This document shows positions 18,631-27,598 of a stretch of 64,000 bases of DNA, one piece after another. The notes beneath the pieces were generated by a model. The model was not told the origin of the DNA. It was given only the letters and a program-made list of their open reading frames with translations, and did not search any database. Within the stretch, counting starts at the first letter, position 1, and the number at the start of each line of letters is the position of its first letter. A program made the position numbers and the translations under genes. Origin of the DNA: Candidatus Anaerobutyricum avicola (GTDB lineage Bacteria > Bacillota > Clostridia > Lachnospirales > Lachnospiraceae); contig DXGQ01000009.1 of the NCBI GenBank assembly GCA_019113845.1, positions 1-64,000 on the forward strand, written 5' to 3'.

Positions 18631-18665
18631 AAAAAAATCCCTGACTTACATAATGTAAGTCAGGG
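18631..18665 (-). terminator. Regulated terminator of the trp T-box
   Basis: On the minus strand CCCTGACTTAC (18665-18655) pairs with GTAAGTCAGGG (18649-18639) and is followed by ATTTTTTT. It lies directly after the T-box core, which can compete for its 5' arm. Confidence 0.92.
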
Positions 18666-18977
18666 ACGAAGATTCCGCGGTGCCACCCTTATTAATCCTA
18701 TGACATCGCCGTGCGCCCTGTCTGCCTCTGCCCTCTCCGGACATACCGGCCAGAACGGAAAGCCTGCCATAGTATTCACTCTGATTCTGATACGGACCTG
18801 CCGGTCGATATCATACCCCTGTAACGCGAGGACGCGGCGTCAGCTACTGTTACTTCACCTTGCATCTCCCAAATCCATTCCCCTTCTCGTCCCATATCGG
18901 CTCTCACCTGCCCGACTCTCTGTCATGTTCCTGATGAAAGGTACTACTTTTGTTCAAAGACTTTTGCTTTTTTCACT
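18631..18977 (-). ncRNA. T-box riboswitch for tRNA-Trp, leader of the trp operon
   Basis: The minus strand carries the T-box core GGGTGGCACCGCGG (18688-18675), stem I features (AGAGAGTCGG, GGTGAGAGCCG) and a terminator hairpin before trpE. The specifier is most likely the TGG of GGGGAATGGAT (18877-18875), the tryptophan codon. The variable T-box base gives UGGC, which pairs with GCCA, as expected for a tRNA-Trp with a G discriminator. Uncharged tRNA-Trp should stabilise the antiterminator and switch the operon on. The leader is about 350 nt long. Confidence 0.93.
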
Positions 18978-18983
18978 GCGTCT

Positions 18984-19012
18984 AGTATATCAGTAATATA
19001 TTGTGATGTCAA
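18984..19012 (-). promoter_or_regulatory. Promoter of the trp operon
   Basis: On the minus strand TTGACA (19012-19007), a 17-bp spacer and TATACT (18989-18984) give a start near 18977, just ahead of T-box stem I. The 18517-19407 stretch is accounted for by the T-box, this promoter and a divergent small transcript. Confidence 0.88.
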
Positions 19013-19114
19013 CCGGTTCATTTTGTCAATTATGCTTGCTATTTCTTAATTTTATATTCATTTTTTGTCAAACTGGTGTATAGATTTTTTCTGAAAACGT
19101 GTTATACTATAATC

Positions 19115-19243
19115 ACAGTAGATGAAATCAATTTCAACTACTTCTCAACGTTTCAATTACCTGACCACCGGTACTCCTCCTTTTTCCGGTTGGTTGACGA
19201 CAGAAGGCATCGCTTATTCAGCCATCTAAGCGATGCCTTTTTT
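19115..19243 (+). ncRNA. Candidate small RNA between trp and spoIIID
   Basis: A plus-strand extended -10 box (TGT-TATACT, 19100-19108) predicts a start near 19115. The transcript would end at a perfect 12-bp hairpin AAGGCATCGCTT/AAGCGATGCCTT with a T6 tail. The roughly 130-nt product has no convincing reading frame. Between two short stem-loops it carries ACTCCTCCTTTTT, which is complementary to Shine-Dalgarno sequences and typical of the seed of many Gram-positive regulatory RNAs. A leader-attenuator for spoIIID, 165 nt downstream, is the main alternative. Confidence 0.4.
19204..19243 (+). terminator. Strong plus-strand terminator
   Basis: A 12-bp perfect stem, 12-nt loop and TTTTTT tail. 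The minus-strand side lacks a T run, so it acts only on plus-strand transcription, although no plus-strand protein gene precedes it. Confidence 0.85.
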
Positions 19244-19349
19244 CGTGTCTTCTGTTCGCCATGTTCTCTGTTTTCCATGCACAGTATCCGCCATGACGAC
19301 TGTGTGTTACAGGCGCCGCAGGGTCTTCCCCAAAACTCCATTCTCCCTG

Positions 19350-19378
19350 TCATAGGACAGTTCTTACAAGCATAGACT
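19350..19378 (+). promoter_or_regulatory. Possible sigma-E promoter of spoIIID
   Basis: CATAGACT (19371-19378) fits the sigma-E -10 pattern CATANANT, with TCATAGG (19350-19356) 14 bp upstream as a plausible -35. SpoIIID genes are made in the mother cell under sigma-E, which fits, but the match is short. Confidence 0.45.
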
Positions 19379-19407
19379 GTATCAAATTCATCGGAGTTTC
19401 GCTTATC

Positions 19408-19662
19408 ATGAAACAATATATGGAAAACAGGATTCTTTCTATCGCTCATTACACCATCGACCACAGTTCTACGGTCCGCTCCACTGCCAGAAAGTTCGGC
19501 ATTTCCAAGTCCACCGTACATAAAGACCTCACAGAACGGCTCCCGCAGATCGACCACCATCTGGCAGAGGAAGTCCGGGATATTCTGGAGGTCAATAAAT
19601 CAGAACGTCATATACGGGGAGGGCTGGCAACCCGCCAGAAGTATCTGCAAATGCAGCGTTAA
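19408..19662 (+). CDS. spoIIID: Sporulation transcription factor SpoIIID
   Basis: An 84-residue mother-cell DNA-binding protein that activates and represses genes in mid-sporulation. It follows the family closely along its whole length: a helix-turn-helix with STARKFGISKSTVHKDLTERL (about residues 26-46) and the basic C-terminal IRGGLATRQKYLQ. It is one of only two intact protein genes on the plus strand. A longer minus-strand frame (19153-19560) overlaps it and is a shadow. Its presence shows the organism belongs to a spore-forming lineage. Confidence 0.96.
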   Translation: MKQYMENRILSIAHYTIDHSSTVRSTARKFGISKSTVHKDLTERLPQIDHHLAEEVRDILEVNKSERHIRGGLATRQKYLQMQR

Positions 19663-19707
19663 AAACCGCAGACCAGATTTATGCGTCGCTGTATTGTCGC
19701 TGTATCC

Positions 19708-20661
19708 TTATGCTTCTGCCCGTATCGTTGTGACCAGTGCATCACACACTCCTTCTACAGTGTAGGCGCCGCTGCCGGCCGGCAGGAAGATGCTGTCTCC
19801 TTTTTTGTATTCTACGGTCTCATCACCACAGGAGATGCTTCCCCTGCCGTCAAGGACGAGAATACTCAGGAAAGAAGCGTCTGTGACACGTCCGCTCATT
19901 TTTTCCATAGTCGTACCGTCCAGATTCAGTTTATCTACGGTAAAATAGCCACAGTCCGCGATATGTGGATAGTGGCTGCCGTCTTTGCTCACCGGAGCGC
20001 GCTTTGTCACATCAAGCGCCTTGTCCACATGCAGTTCTCTCTTTTTGCCGTCTTTGCCGACTCTGCCGTAGTCGTAAACCCGGTAAGTGACGTTGGAGTT
20101 CTGCTGGATCTCTGCCACCAGAATGCCCTTGCCGATGGCATGGATGGTCCCCGCCTCGATAAAGAGAACGTCGCCTTTTTGTACCGGTACCTTGTGGAGT
20201 ACTTCCAGAAGAGTGTCTTCCTCAATGCGCTTTGCAAACTCTTCCCGGCTGATCTCCCTTTCAAATCCATGGTACAGGAAGGCTCCCTCATCGGCATCCA
20301 TCACATACCACATCTCTGTCTTGCCATACTGTCCCTCATGTTCCAGCGCATACGCGTTATCCGGATGCACCTGGATCGAGAGATTATCCTGCGCGTCAAT
20401 AAACTTTACAAGAATCGGAAAATCCTCAAAACGGGCGCAGTTCGTCCCGAGCACTTCCCTGCCGTTTTCTTCAATGTACTGTCGCAGCGTTTTGCCCGCA
20501 TCGCTGCCGTTTGTAATATAGGACGGTCCGTCCGGATGGCAGGATAACTCCCAGGTCTCCGCAAGGATACCACCCTGAATCTCCTTGCCGTACTCGTCTG
20601 CCAGTCTTCTGCCGCCCCAGATATAATCTTTTCCGCTTGGTTTTAATTTTAAGATTCCCAT
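19708..20661 (-). CDS. manA: Mannose-6-phosphate isomerase, class I
   Basis: Interconverts mannose 6-phosphate and fructose 6-phosphate, linking the PTS product to glycolysis. The 317 residues resemble the short Gram-positive ManA with a cupin fold and a zinc site: SIQVHPDNAYA with the metal His, the Glu in KTEMWYVM, and the His in EAGTIHAIGKG. GGAGG precedes the ATG. It is the last gene of the mannose PTS operon, 58 nt after the DUF956 gene. Confidence 0.94.
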   Translation of the reverse strand: MGILKLKPSGKDYIWGGRRLADEYGKEIQGGILAETWELSCHPDGPSYITNGSDAGKTLRQYIEENGREVLGTNCARFEDFPILVKFIDAQDNLSIQVHPDNAYALEHEGQYGKTEMWYVMDADEGAFLYHGFEREISREEFAKRIEEDTLLEVLHKVPVQKGDVLFIEAGTIHAIGKGILVAEIQQNSNVTYRVYDYGRVGKDGKKRELHVDKALDVTKRAPVSKDGSHYPHIADCGYFTVDKLNLDGTTMEKMSGRVTDASFLSILVLDGRGSISCGDETVEYKKGDSIFLPAGSGAYTVEGVCDALVTTIRAEA

Positions 20662-20719
20662 AATTCCTCCATCTGACGCATTCTGCTGCGTCTATCATGA
20701 CAGAGCGGACATGCCGCCT

Positions 20720-21100
20720 TTATTTCTTCTTTTTACTGAAAATGTTCTTAAACGAGCGTTTTAACACATCAAAAAAGCTTAAAGAGCGCACCATACGCTC
20801 TGATGGAACGTACGGACGCATGGCCCGCAGCAGCTCTTTTGTCTTGTTTGCCGAAAATGTAAATGTGCCATTCCTCTTCGTCTGAATGGCAAAACGAGGG
20901 ATGTATTTTCCCTTAAACATTACCGAGGCAATGACGTAATCGACTTCCTCCCACGGAATCTGGATATAGTCGCTTACTTTCCGCTCATTGTAATATTCAA
21001 ACCCCCGGTCCCCGATCATAATATTGCCGTAGTTATTCATACTGTGAAAGGAAGTGGCCTTCATGACCAGATCCACCTTCGTGTTAAGAGACTGTGCCAT
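20720..21100 (-). CDS. manO: DUF956 family protein of mannose PTS operons
   Basis: A 126-residue protein of the DUF956 group, nearly always found next to mannose-type PTS genes in Firmicutes and sometimes called ManO, with a regulatory role suggested. It starts MAQSLNTKVDLVMKATSF, contains GDRGFEYYNE and IQIPWEEVDYVIASV, and ends in a lysine-rich tail. The ATG at 21100 lies 8 nt after GGAGG; an ATG at 21154 is open but has no site. It follows manZ and precedes manA. No membrane segment is seen. The symbol is used by analogy. Confidence 0.85.
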   Translation of the reverse strand: MAQSLNTKVDLVMKATSFHSMNNYGNIMIGDRGFEYYNERKVSDYIQIPWEEVDYVIASVMFKGKYIPRFAIQTKRNGTFTFSANKTKELLRAMRPYVPSERMVRSLSFFDVLKRSFKNIFSKKKK

Positions 21101-21234
21101 ATCCTTTTCCTCCATATACTCATATAGGGCTGTCACACAGACAGCCCACCGCAACAGCAGAGTTCGCCGTAAGGCAAATCTTCCGTGCAGCAGCCGCTTT
21201 GCGACAGCCCTATCATTATCTTTTTATCCGTTGA

Positions 21235-22146
21235 TTACAGAAGTCCGATCACATGTCCTACGATACCAACGATGAATAATCCGATGATGATGATGATTGG
21301 AGAAACGTTTTTCTTCAATAACCACATACAGAGCAGGGTAAGCAGTAATGGTGCAAATCCTGGAATCAGAGAATTCAGGTTGTCCTGTAAAGTTGTGATC
21401 TGTTCCGGTGAGAGAGAAAGTCCTGAAGAGAACTGCTCTAAAGCAGTGCGGATGCCTTCTGCTCCTGCAGGCAGGCTCTCCCAGTCAATGTAAGCACCTT
21501 CGCTGAGCTGTACTTTGGAAACAACCGGAGTAAAGTTGATCGTTACCCAACGTTCTACCAGAGAACCAAGTACGAACATACCAAGGATGGATGCGGTTTT
21601 GGTCACTTTCTGAAGCAGACCGCCGGAAAGGTCTTCGGAAATCTTGCTTCCTGCCTTGTAACCAAATTCCTGTGTATACCACATGAATGCCCAACGGATC
21701 ACGTTCCATAATACGAAGAATAAAATCGGTCCGAGGATACTTCCGCCCATGGCCAGGGATGCGCCGAGCGCACCGAGCATAGGACGTACGGTAAACCAGA
21801 ATACCGGGTCGCCGACACCGGCCAGAGGTCCCATCATACCGACTTTAACACCCTGGATCGCTGCGTCGTCTACCTTTGCGCCGTTTGCTCTTTCTTCTTC
21901 CAGAGCAAGGGTAACACCAAGGATAGGTGAAGCCAGATAAGGATGTGTATTAAAGAACTCCAGATGACGTTTTAAAGCCGCCTTCTGATCTTCTTTATTG
22001 GTGTACAGCTTTTTGATCGCAGGGATCATAGCGAAACACCAGCCGCCGTTCTGCATACGTTCATAGTTCCAGGAACCCTGAAGGAAGGTGGAACGCCATG
22101 CGACAGCGAGACGATCTTTTTTGGATAATGTAATTTTTTCTGCCAT
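21235..22146 (-). CDS. manZ: PTS mannose-type IID membrane component
   Basis: A 303-residue membrane subunit that forms the sugar channel with IIC. It has the family N-terminus LAVAWRSTFLQGSWNYERMQ and GGWCFAMIPAIKKLY, GVKVGMMGPLAGVGDPVFW, and a C-terminal hydrophobic anchor ending in IIGLFIVGIVGHVIGLL. The ATG at 22146 follows GGGAGG at 7 nt and slightly overlaps the long upstream frame only if the start at 22176 were used, so I prefer 22146. Third PTS gene of the operon. Confidence 0.95.
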   Translation of the reverse strand: MAEKITLSKKDRLAVAWRSTFLQGSWNYERMQNGGWCFAMIPAIKKLYTNKEDQKAALKRHLEFFNTHPYLASPILGVTLALEEERANGAKVDDAAIQGVKVGMMGPLAGVGDPVFWFTVRPMLGALGASLAMGGSILGPILFFVLWNVIRWAFMWYTQEFGYKAGSKISEDLSGGLLQKVTKTASILGMFVLGSLVERWVTINFTPVVSKVQLSEGAYIDWESLPAGAEGIRTALEQFSSGLSLSPEQITTLQDNLNSLIPGFAPLLLTLLCMWLLKKNVSPIIIIIGLFIVGIVGHVIGLL

Positions 22147-22165
22147 TTCTATACCTCCCTTACCA

Positions 22166-22969
22166 TCAATAATCATTCAGGATATCATCAAGCGGATCTC
22201 CGACGTTTCCGCCACCGCCGCCGTTTCCTGAACCGCCGCTTTCGGATAACTTAATGTAGATGAGTGCCATACAAAGCGCGATCGCACCAAGGGCAATCAG
22301 AGTCAGGTCGGAAATTGCTGCCAGACAGAAACCGATGATGAAGAAAGGCCATACTTCCTTCGTAGCCATCATGTTGATAACCATTGCGTAACCTACGGCA
22401 ACAACCATACCACCACCGATAGACATACCGTCTGTCAGCCATGCAGGCATGGACTCCAGGAATCCCTGTACAGTCTCTGTCGGGATTGCCAGCAGAGCTG
22501 CTGCCGGGATCGCGATACGAAGACCCTGCATGATGACAGCGATGATGTGCCATAACTCAACGCCTGCGAAGCTTCCCTTTTCAGCGGCTGCATCCATACG
22601 GTGTGCACATACCACGGAAAGAGTACGAACGATCATTGTTAAGAACAGACCTGCCACTGCCAGCGGGATTGCCACTGCGATGGCAGTACCAACGCCGTCT
22701 ACACCCTGTCCGCCAAGAGCCAGGATGATCGCAGATGCCACGGAAGCAAGCGCAGCATCCGGTGCAACGGCAGCACCAATGTTTGCCCATCCAAGAGCGA
22801 TCATCTGGAGCGTTCCGCCCAGAATGATACCGGCTTCCAGATTGCCGGTAACAAGACCAATTAATGTACAAGCTACCAGCGGCTGATGGAACTGGAATTC
22901 ATCCAGAATACCCTCCATACCGGCGAGAAAGGCAACTATTACAACTAAAATGATTGAAATAATTGACAT
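22166..22969 (-). CDS. manY: PTS mannose-type IIC membrane component
   Basis: A 267-residue membrane subunit with IIC traits: LAGMEGILDEFQFHQPLV near the start, TGNLEAGIILGGTLQMIALGW, and repeated hydrophobic helices. The C-terminus SESGGSGNGGGGGNVG is an unusual glycine-rich tail of the kind also seen in some clostridial homologues. It lies 32 nt after manX. Confidence 0.95.
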   Translation of the reverse strand: MSIISIILVVIVAFLAGMEGILDEFQFHQPLVACTLIGLVTGNLEAGIILGGTLQMIALGWANIGAAVAPDAALASVASAIILALGGQGVDGVGTAIAVAIPLAVAGLFLTMIVRTLSVVCAHRMDAAAEKGSFAGVELWHIIAVIMQGLRIAIPAAALLAIPTETVQGFLESMPAWLTDGMSIGGGMVVAVGYAMVINMMATKEVWPFFIIGFCLAAISDLTLIALGAIALCMALIYIKLSESGGSGNGGGGGNVGDPLDDILNDY

Positions 22970-23001
22970 ATACTTTTCCTCCTATACTATTTCACTGAAC
23001 T

Positions 23002-23994
23002 CTAGCAGCCAAGCTCAGCTTTTGCTTTTTCGATGATGGCATCCATGTTGTCCTTGGAATCACTAGGAACCTTGCGGACATCGAATGTGATGCCGAGCTT
23101 TTTGAGCTCCTCAAAAGTCTCCACATCTTCTTTTCCTAAAGACAGTACCTTGCTGACAGCCACTTTGCCAACAGAGTGCGCCATGGAACCGATGTTCAGC
23201 TCTTTGATATCCACGCCGCCCTTGATGGCTGCGAGCGCATCCTGCGGTGTCTCAAAGAGAAGCAGTGCTTTGGTGTTGCCAAAACGAGGATCCTTGGCTA
23301 CCTGGATCATCTTGCCGATCGGCACTACGTTTGCCTTTACTCCCGGAGGCGCTGCTTCTGTGATCATGCTCTTACGCAGATTGTCATGAGCAACACCATC
23401 GGATACAACGATGATACGGTTCGGATTGGTGGTCTTGGTCCATGCGGTTGCCACCTGTCCGTGAAGCAGACGGGAGTCGATACGTGCCAGTACGTATTTG
23501 ATCTTACCGTCGCCCACTACGGTTCCCTCAGGCAGAGCGCCTGTAGGCTGACCGTCGGAAGCTGCTGCCGCCGCTTTCTTTTCTTCCTTCGGCTCCAGAG
23601 ACTCCGGATAAATACGGACGCCTTCTTTTGCGCTGCCGGAAATCTGAACGGCAAGCTCGTGAGCAGTATCCATCATCATACGGGAAGCGTATGCGTCAAT
23701 CAGCATCGGAAGATTGAGGCCGGCAACAATAGCCCACTTATCTTCGTGTCCGGCGATAAGACCGTTGGACTGATTGAATGGAGTGCCACCCCATAAATCA
23801 ACAAGGATCAGCACCTGTTCCGGATCTTCAAAGGAGGCAACGGCTTCTTCCATTTTCCTTCTCACATCATCCGGACCTTCGCTCGGCTGCAGTGTGACCG
23901 CTGCCACATTCGGCTGTTCACCGAAAATCATGGACGCTGACTGCAGGATACCCGTAGCAAAATTACCATGGGTTGCAAGAATAATTCCTACCAT
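23002..23994 (-). CDS. manX: PTS mannose-type IIAB phosphotransfer protein
   Basis: A fused soluble protein of 330 residues. IIA occupies about residues 1-135 with the phosphohistidine His9 in ILATHGNFATG. An alanine-rich linker (KKAAAAASDGQ) follows, then IIB from about 165, with the phosphohistidine in IDSRLLHGQVATAWTK. It takes phosphate from HPr and passes it to sugar imported by ManYZ. It lies 44 nt after manR, too short for a conventional separate promoter, so it is probably transcribed with manR. Confidence 0.96.
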   Translation of the reverse strand: MVGIILATHGNFATGILQSASMIFGEQPNVAAVTLQPSEGPDDVRRKMEEAVASFEDPEQVLILVDLWGGTPFNQSNGLIAGHEDKWAIVAGLNLPMLIDAYASRMMMDTAHELAVQISGSAKEGVRIYPESLEPKEEKKAAAAASDGQPTGALPEGTVVGDGKIKYVLARIDSRLLHGQVATAWTKTTNPNRIIVVSDGVAHDNLRKSMITEAAPPGVKANVVPIGKMIQVAKDPRFGNTKALLLFETPQDALAAIKGGVDIKELNIGSMAHSVGKVAVSKVLSLGKEDVETFEELKKLGITFDVRKVPSDSKDNMDAIIEKAKAELGC

Positions 23995-24038
23995 TTGTTA
24001 ATCACATCCTTTCTCTCCTGTTAGAAATCATTCAATAT

Positions 24039-25961
24039 CTATCTCAAAATTTGAAAAATTTGAAACAGTCTCTGTCTGAATACCTCATCCGGCAGAGAAT
24101 TCTCCGCCTGAAGCTTTCTGATCTTTTCCTCCACATCCGGACTGGCAAGCACCCGGTAGAAGGTATGAAAGGTCATCGGTCTGACCTTCAACACATCGGC
24201 AGACGCAGCAAAGAGAAACGCGCAGTACACCTTCGCTCCATCCCAGTCCAGCGGACTCTTCATCCTGCCGATCACCAGTCTCGTGGAATCCACCAGAGAC
24301 GGATTCCCGTGCGGCATGGCAATGTGGCACATACTGGTCGGGGAGATCTCCTCCCGCTCCAGCACACTCTGCAGATATCCTTCTGCCACATATCCTTCCT
24401 CCGCCAGCGGACGAACCATCGCCTCAATGGCCGACAAAACGTTCCGGGCGTCTATGGGCACGATGATTGCCTCCAGAATATTCATTTTCAAAAGGCGGGT
24501 CACCTGAATCTCCCGGATACACTCGCTGACCTTCTTGATCTCCCGCTCCGGAAGAGCCATGGAGATATACACCACCGGCAGCTCTGTCCTTATCAGCCGC
24601 TCTGTGGTCACGATACAGTCGCAGTCCACCTTATCCTGCTGGGAAAACTCCTGAAGAGAATACATCTCGGTCACCTTCACATCGGCGATCCTGCGCTCCA
24701 GCTTCGACTGAATGAGCCGCGCCGCCGCCGCGCCGAAATGACACACGATCACGATCCGTGTCTTTTCCTCCCGGTCTTTGATCCTCTCTATGGCCGCCTG
24801 AAAATGGATTGCCAGATAAATGAGGTCGTTATCCTTCATGGACAGATTATAAATATCAGAAATGTAATCCGCCGCGATGGCCGCCATCTCAAATCCAAAA
24901 GGATACTGACGCTTCATGGAAGTGATCATATAAAAATCCGACTCCACTTCCATACTGCTGCCCCGCAGCACTGAGGTGTACAGGTGACCGGAGAGTCCCT
25001 GTATCAGCTCTTCATCCTGACTCAAATCTATCTGAAGTCTCTCTTTGATGCCATGAAGAATCTCCCGGACCGGACTGGACATTTTCTCCATGATCTGTTC
25101 CCCGTCATTGATCTTCTGCTTACGCAGAGACAAAAGAAGAAAATACAGATGCCGGACCTCCTCTTCCGAATCAGGAAGACGCAGCCTGCGGCAGAGTTCT
25201 CCAATCCAGGCGAGCAGCCCCTCAAATTCGATCTCGTCCAGGTATTCCTGCTCCCGGTTGTTCGGTCTTTCCGGATTATCGCTGTCCGCATGACGTGCCA
25301 AAAACAGCACATATAAAAATATCTGCTGCAGGGATTCATCCGTAAAGCGAAACCATTCCAGATGTCCGAACATCTGAAGCGCTTCCTTCGCCCGTCTCAT
25401 CTGGTTCTTTGTAAAATAGTCCAGAATCGGGAAATGCAGTTCATGGAACTGCCGAAGCGCCGCCTCATAGTCCTCTCCATACAGATATGGAAACAAAATC
25501 TTGACAAAGAGCGCCCGTCTTTTATCCTGCGGCCCCGCATAGCGGATGCCATAATGTCTCTGCGACTGGATATCATCGGGATACTTCTTCATAATGGCGG
25601 ACAACTGCTTCTCCGCGTAGGACTTGCTCACCAGAAGCTGGTCGGCAATATCCTGGATAATCAGAAAATTATCATGGAGCGTGAGCAACAGAAGAAACCG
25701 CCTCTCAAACTCCAGCTCAAAACGGGGGATGCTCATGTTCAGTACATCGATAAACTTCTCCCGCCCGTGAATCCGTACCTGGTTTCCGGACAGGAACTGA
25801 ATCGTGACGCCGTATTCCTCCATCTCCTCCGATAAATCTCTGAGATGATTCCTGAGAGTCTTCACGGACACTTCCAGATAATCGGCCATGGCGTCAAGCT
25901 CCACTTCCGCGTAATCCTTCAGATATCCGAGTATTTCCATATCTCGTTTTGTAAACTTCAT
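24039..25961 (-). CDS. manR: PRD-containing PTS-controlled transcription activator
   Basis: A 640-residue regulator with two N-terminal helix-turn-helix regions (about residues 5-60 and 90-135), two PTS regulation domains (roughly 185-400), a IIB-like domain beginning IVIVCHFGAAAARLIQ (about 410), and a C-terminal IIA(Fru/Mtl)-like domain with the phosphohistidine in CHIAMPHGNP. The layout is that of MtlR/LicR/ManR activators, whose activity is set by phosphorylation from HPr and from the cognate transporter. It lacks an AAA+ domain, so it is not of the sigma-54 LevR type. First gene of the mannose operon, which it probably controls. Confidence 0.92.
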   Translation of the reverse strand: MKFTKRDMEILGYLKDYAEVELDAMADYLEVSVKTLRNHLRDLSEEMEEYGVTIQFLSGNQVRIHGREKFIDVLNMSIPRFELEFERRFLLLLTLHDNFLIIQDIADQLLVSKSYAEKQLSAIMKKYPDDIQSQRHYGIRYAGPQDKRRALFVKILFPYLYGEDYEAALRQFHELHFPILDYFTKNQMRRAKEALQMFGHLEWFRFTDESLQQIFLYVLFLARHADSDNPERPNNREQEYLDEIEFEGLLAWIGELCRRLRLPDSEEEVRHLYFLLLSLRKQKINDGEQIMEKMSSPVREILHGIKERLQIDLSQDEELIQGLSGHLYTSVLRGSSMEVESDFYMITSMKRQYPFGFEMAAIAADYISDIYNLSMKDNDLIYLAIHFQAAIERIKDREEKTRIVIVCHFGAAAARLIQSKLERRIADVKVTEMYSLQEFSQQDKVDCDCIVTTERLIRTELPVVYISMALPEREIKKVSECIREIQVTRLLKMNILEAIIVPIDARNVLSAIEAMVRPLAEEGYVAEGYLQSVLEREEISPTSMCHIAMPHGNPSLVDSTRLVIGRMKSPLDWDGAKVYCAFLFAASADVLKVRPMTFHTFYRVLASPDVEEKIRKLQAENSLPDEVFRQRLFQIFQILR

Positions 25962-26110
25962 GACCTCACATCACCTCTCCAATTTAACAGAAATGTTCGT
26001 AAGATAAAACTCATTGTTTTTTCTTTCTCTGACAAAAACATGTGCTTAACTTACAAATTTATTTCATCATAATTACGATTTTTTTGCAAGCTTTTTTTCA
26101 CATTTTTTGC

Positions 26111-26150
26111 AAAAAAGTGAGAGTTTTTTTTTATTTTTTTCAGACTCTCA
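26111..26150 (-). terminator. Terminator after the fructose-type PTS genes
   Basis: On the minus strand TGAGAGT (26150-26144) pairs with ACTCTCA (26124-26118) over an A-rich 19-nt loop, followed by CTTTTTT. It lies just past the stop at 26175 and separates this operon from manR. Confidence 0.75.
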
Positions 26151-26174
26151 TGGCATTTTTTCAGGAAAGAATCC

Positions 26175-27587
26175 TCATCGGCTTTTCTTTTTGAGGAAAA
26201 GCACCATGGCGGTGGAAACCGCCGTCCCGGCGAATATGCAGAGCAAGTAAAGCATCAGATGGTTCGTCGCTCCGAGAAAGCCCACGATAGGACCTCCGTG
26301 CGGCGCTGCCGAGGTGACCCCTGTGAGCGCTGCCGCCGCTCCCGCCACAGCGGAACCGGTGACAACAGAAGGAATCACATGCTTCGGGTCCGACGTTGCA
26401 AAAGGGATCGCCCCCTCACTGATGCCCAGAATCCCCATCAGTACAGTATAGATTCCCATTCCCCTCTCCTCGCCGGAAAAACGGCTGACCCCGATCATCG
26501 CCGCCACCCCCATGGAAAGGGGCGCGACTGCGATGGAAGAGGATGCGATGCCCATGATCCGGAGATTACCCTCCGCGATGGAAGCCACACCGAAGAAGAA
26601 CGCCATTTTATTGATCGGCCCTCCCATATCCACCCCGATCATGGCGCCGAGTACCAGACCGAGCAGGAGCGCCGTCGAGGAACTGTCCGCCAGATAGACG
26701 AGCAAACTGTTCAGACTCCGCATAAGGGAGGCGATGGGCTGCCCTAAAACAAAAATAAAAAGAACCGACACAAGGCTGACGCCGGAGAGCGGAATGATAA
26801 AGATGGGCATCATCGGCTTTAACGCCTTCGGCGTCTTCCAGGTATTCATCCACCGGACCAGGTATCCTACGACATAGCCCACCACGATGCATCCCAGAAA
26901 GCCGGTCCCCTCCCCGGTTCCCAAAAGCTCCCCGTTCGTCACGATCATCGCCCCGATCATCGCCGGCGCCAGCGCTGCCCTTCCCGCAATGGAAAAGGCG
27001 AGGAAGCCAGACAGGATCGGATACATCAATTCAAAAGCCAGATAACCGATCTTATGCACCTTGTCCCAGAATACCGAATTAATAAACAGACCGGAAGAGG
27101 AACTCTCCCCGGCAAAGGACTGCGCCAGCGCGATAAAAAGACCGCCCACTACCACAAAGGGGATCATGTAAGAGGCCCCGTTCATCAGCTGCCGCAGCAT
27201 CTCCGACTGCTCTCTTCCTTTTTCCGCAGAAAAAGAAAATACCGGCGTTCTCCCTTCTTCAGGAAACGCCGGCGCCATCACTTCTGCCTTTTCTTCCATA
27301 TCCCGAAATATCTTCTCCGTATCCCGCAGAACCGGTTTGATGGGCGTCCGGAACACCTTTTTTCCGACAAAACGTTCCGTTCCGTCCACGGCGATATCCG
27401 CAGCGATGATGACATAATCCGCTTCCTCGATTTCTCTGTCCGTAAGCATATTTTCCGTTCCCTGTGACCCCTGGGTCTCCACGTACATTTCATGTCCCAG
27501 TTTTTTCCCCGTCACCTCCAGACGTTCCGCCGCCATATAGGTATGGGCGATGCCCGTGGGACATTTGGTAACGCCCGCGATCTTCAC
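26175..27587 (-). CDS. PTS fructose-type IIBC component
   Basis: A 470-residue transporter. The IIB domain (residues 1-100) shows VTKCPTGIAHTYMAAERL with the phosphocysteine Cys9. The IIC domain (about 130-465) has nine or ten hydrophobic segments with NGASYMIPFVVVGGL, the MGGPINKMAF segment and ISEGAIPFATSDPKHVIPS. It belongs to the fructose/2-O-mannosyl-glycerate group, so the sugar is not certain. No FruK-like kinase or regulator is adjacent, unlike standard fru operons. It lies 11 nt after the IIA gene. Confidence 0.93.
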   Translation of the reverse strand: MKIAGVTKCPTGIAHTYMAAERLEVTGKKLGHEMYVETQGSQGTENMLTDREIEEADYVIIAADIAVDGTERFVGKKVFRTPIKPVLRDTEKIFRDMEEKAEVMAPAFPEEGRTPVFSFSAEKGREQSEMLRQLMNGASYMIPFVVVGGLFIALAQSFAGESSSSGLFINSVFWDKVHKIGYLAFELMYPILSGFLAFSIAGRAALAPAMIGAMIVTNGELLGTGEGTGFLGCIVVGYVVGYLVRWMNTWKTPKALKPMMPIFIIPLSGVSLVSVLFIFVLGQPIASLMRSLNSLLVYLADSSSTALLLGLVLGAMIGVDMGGPINKMAFFFGVASIAEGNLRIMGIASSSIAVAPLSMGVAAMIGVSRFSGEERGMGIYTVLMGILGISEGAIPFATSDPKHVIPSVVTGSAVAGAAAALTGVTSAAPHGGPIVGFLGATNHLMLYLLCIFAGTAVSTAMVLFLKKKSR

Positions 27588-27598
27588 TGCATTTCCTC

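Noticed and set aside
19153-19560. 135-codon minus-strand frame
   Set aside because: Overlaps SpoIIID, whose match to its family is complete.
24039-25961. LevR-type sigma-54 activator
   Set aside because: No AAA+ Walker motifs; the domain order is that of MtlR/LicR-type activators.
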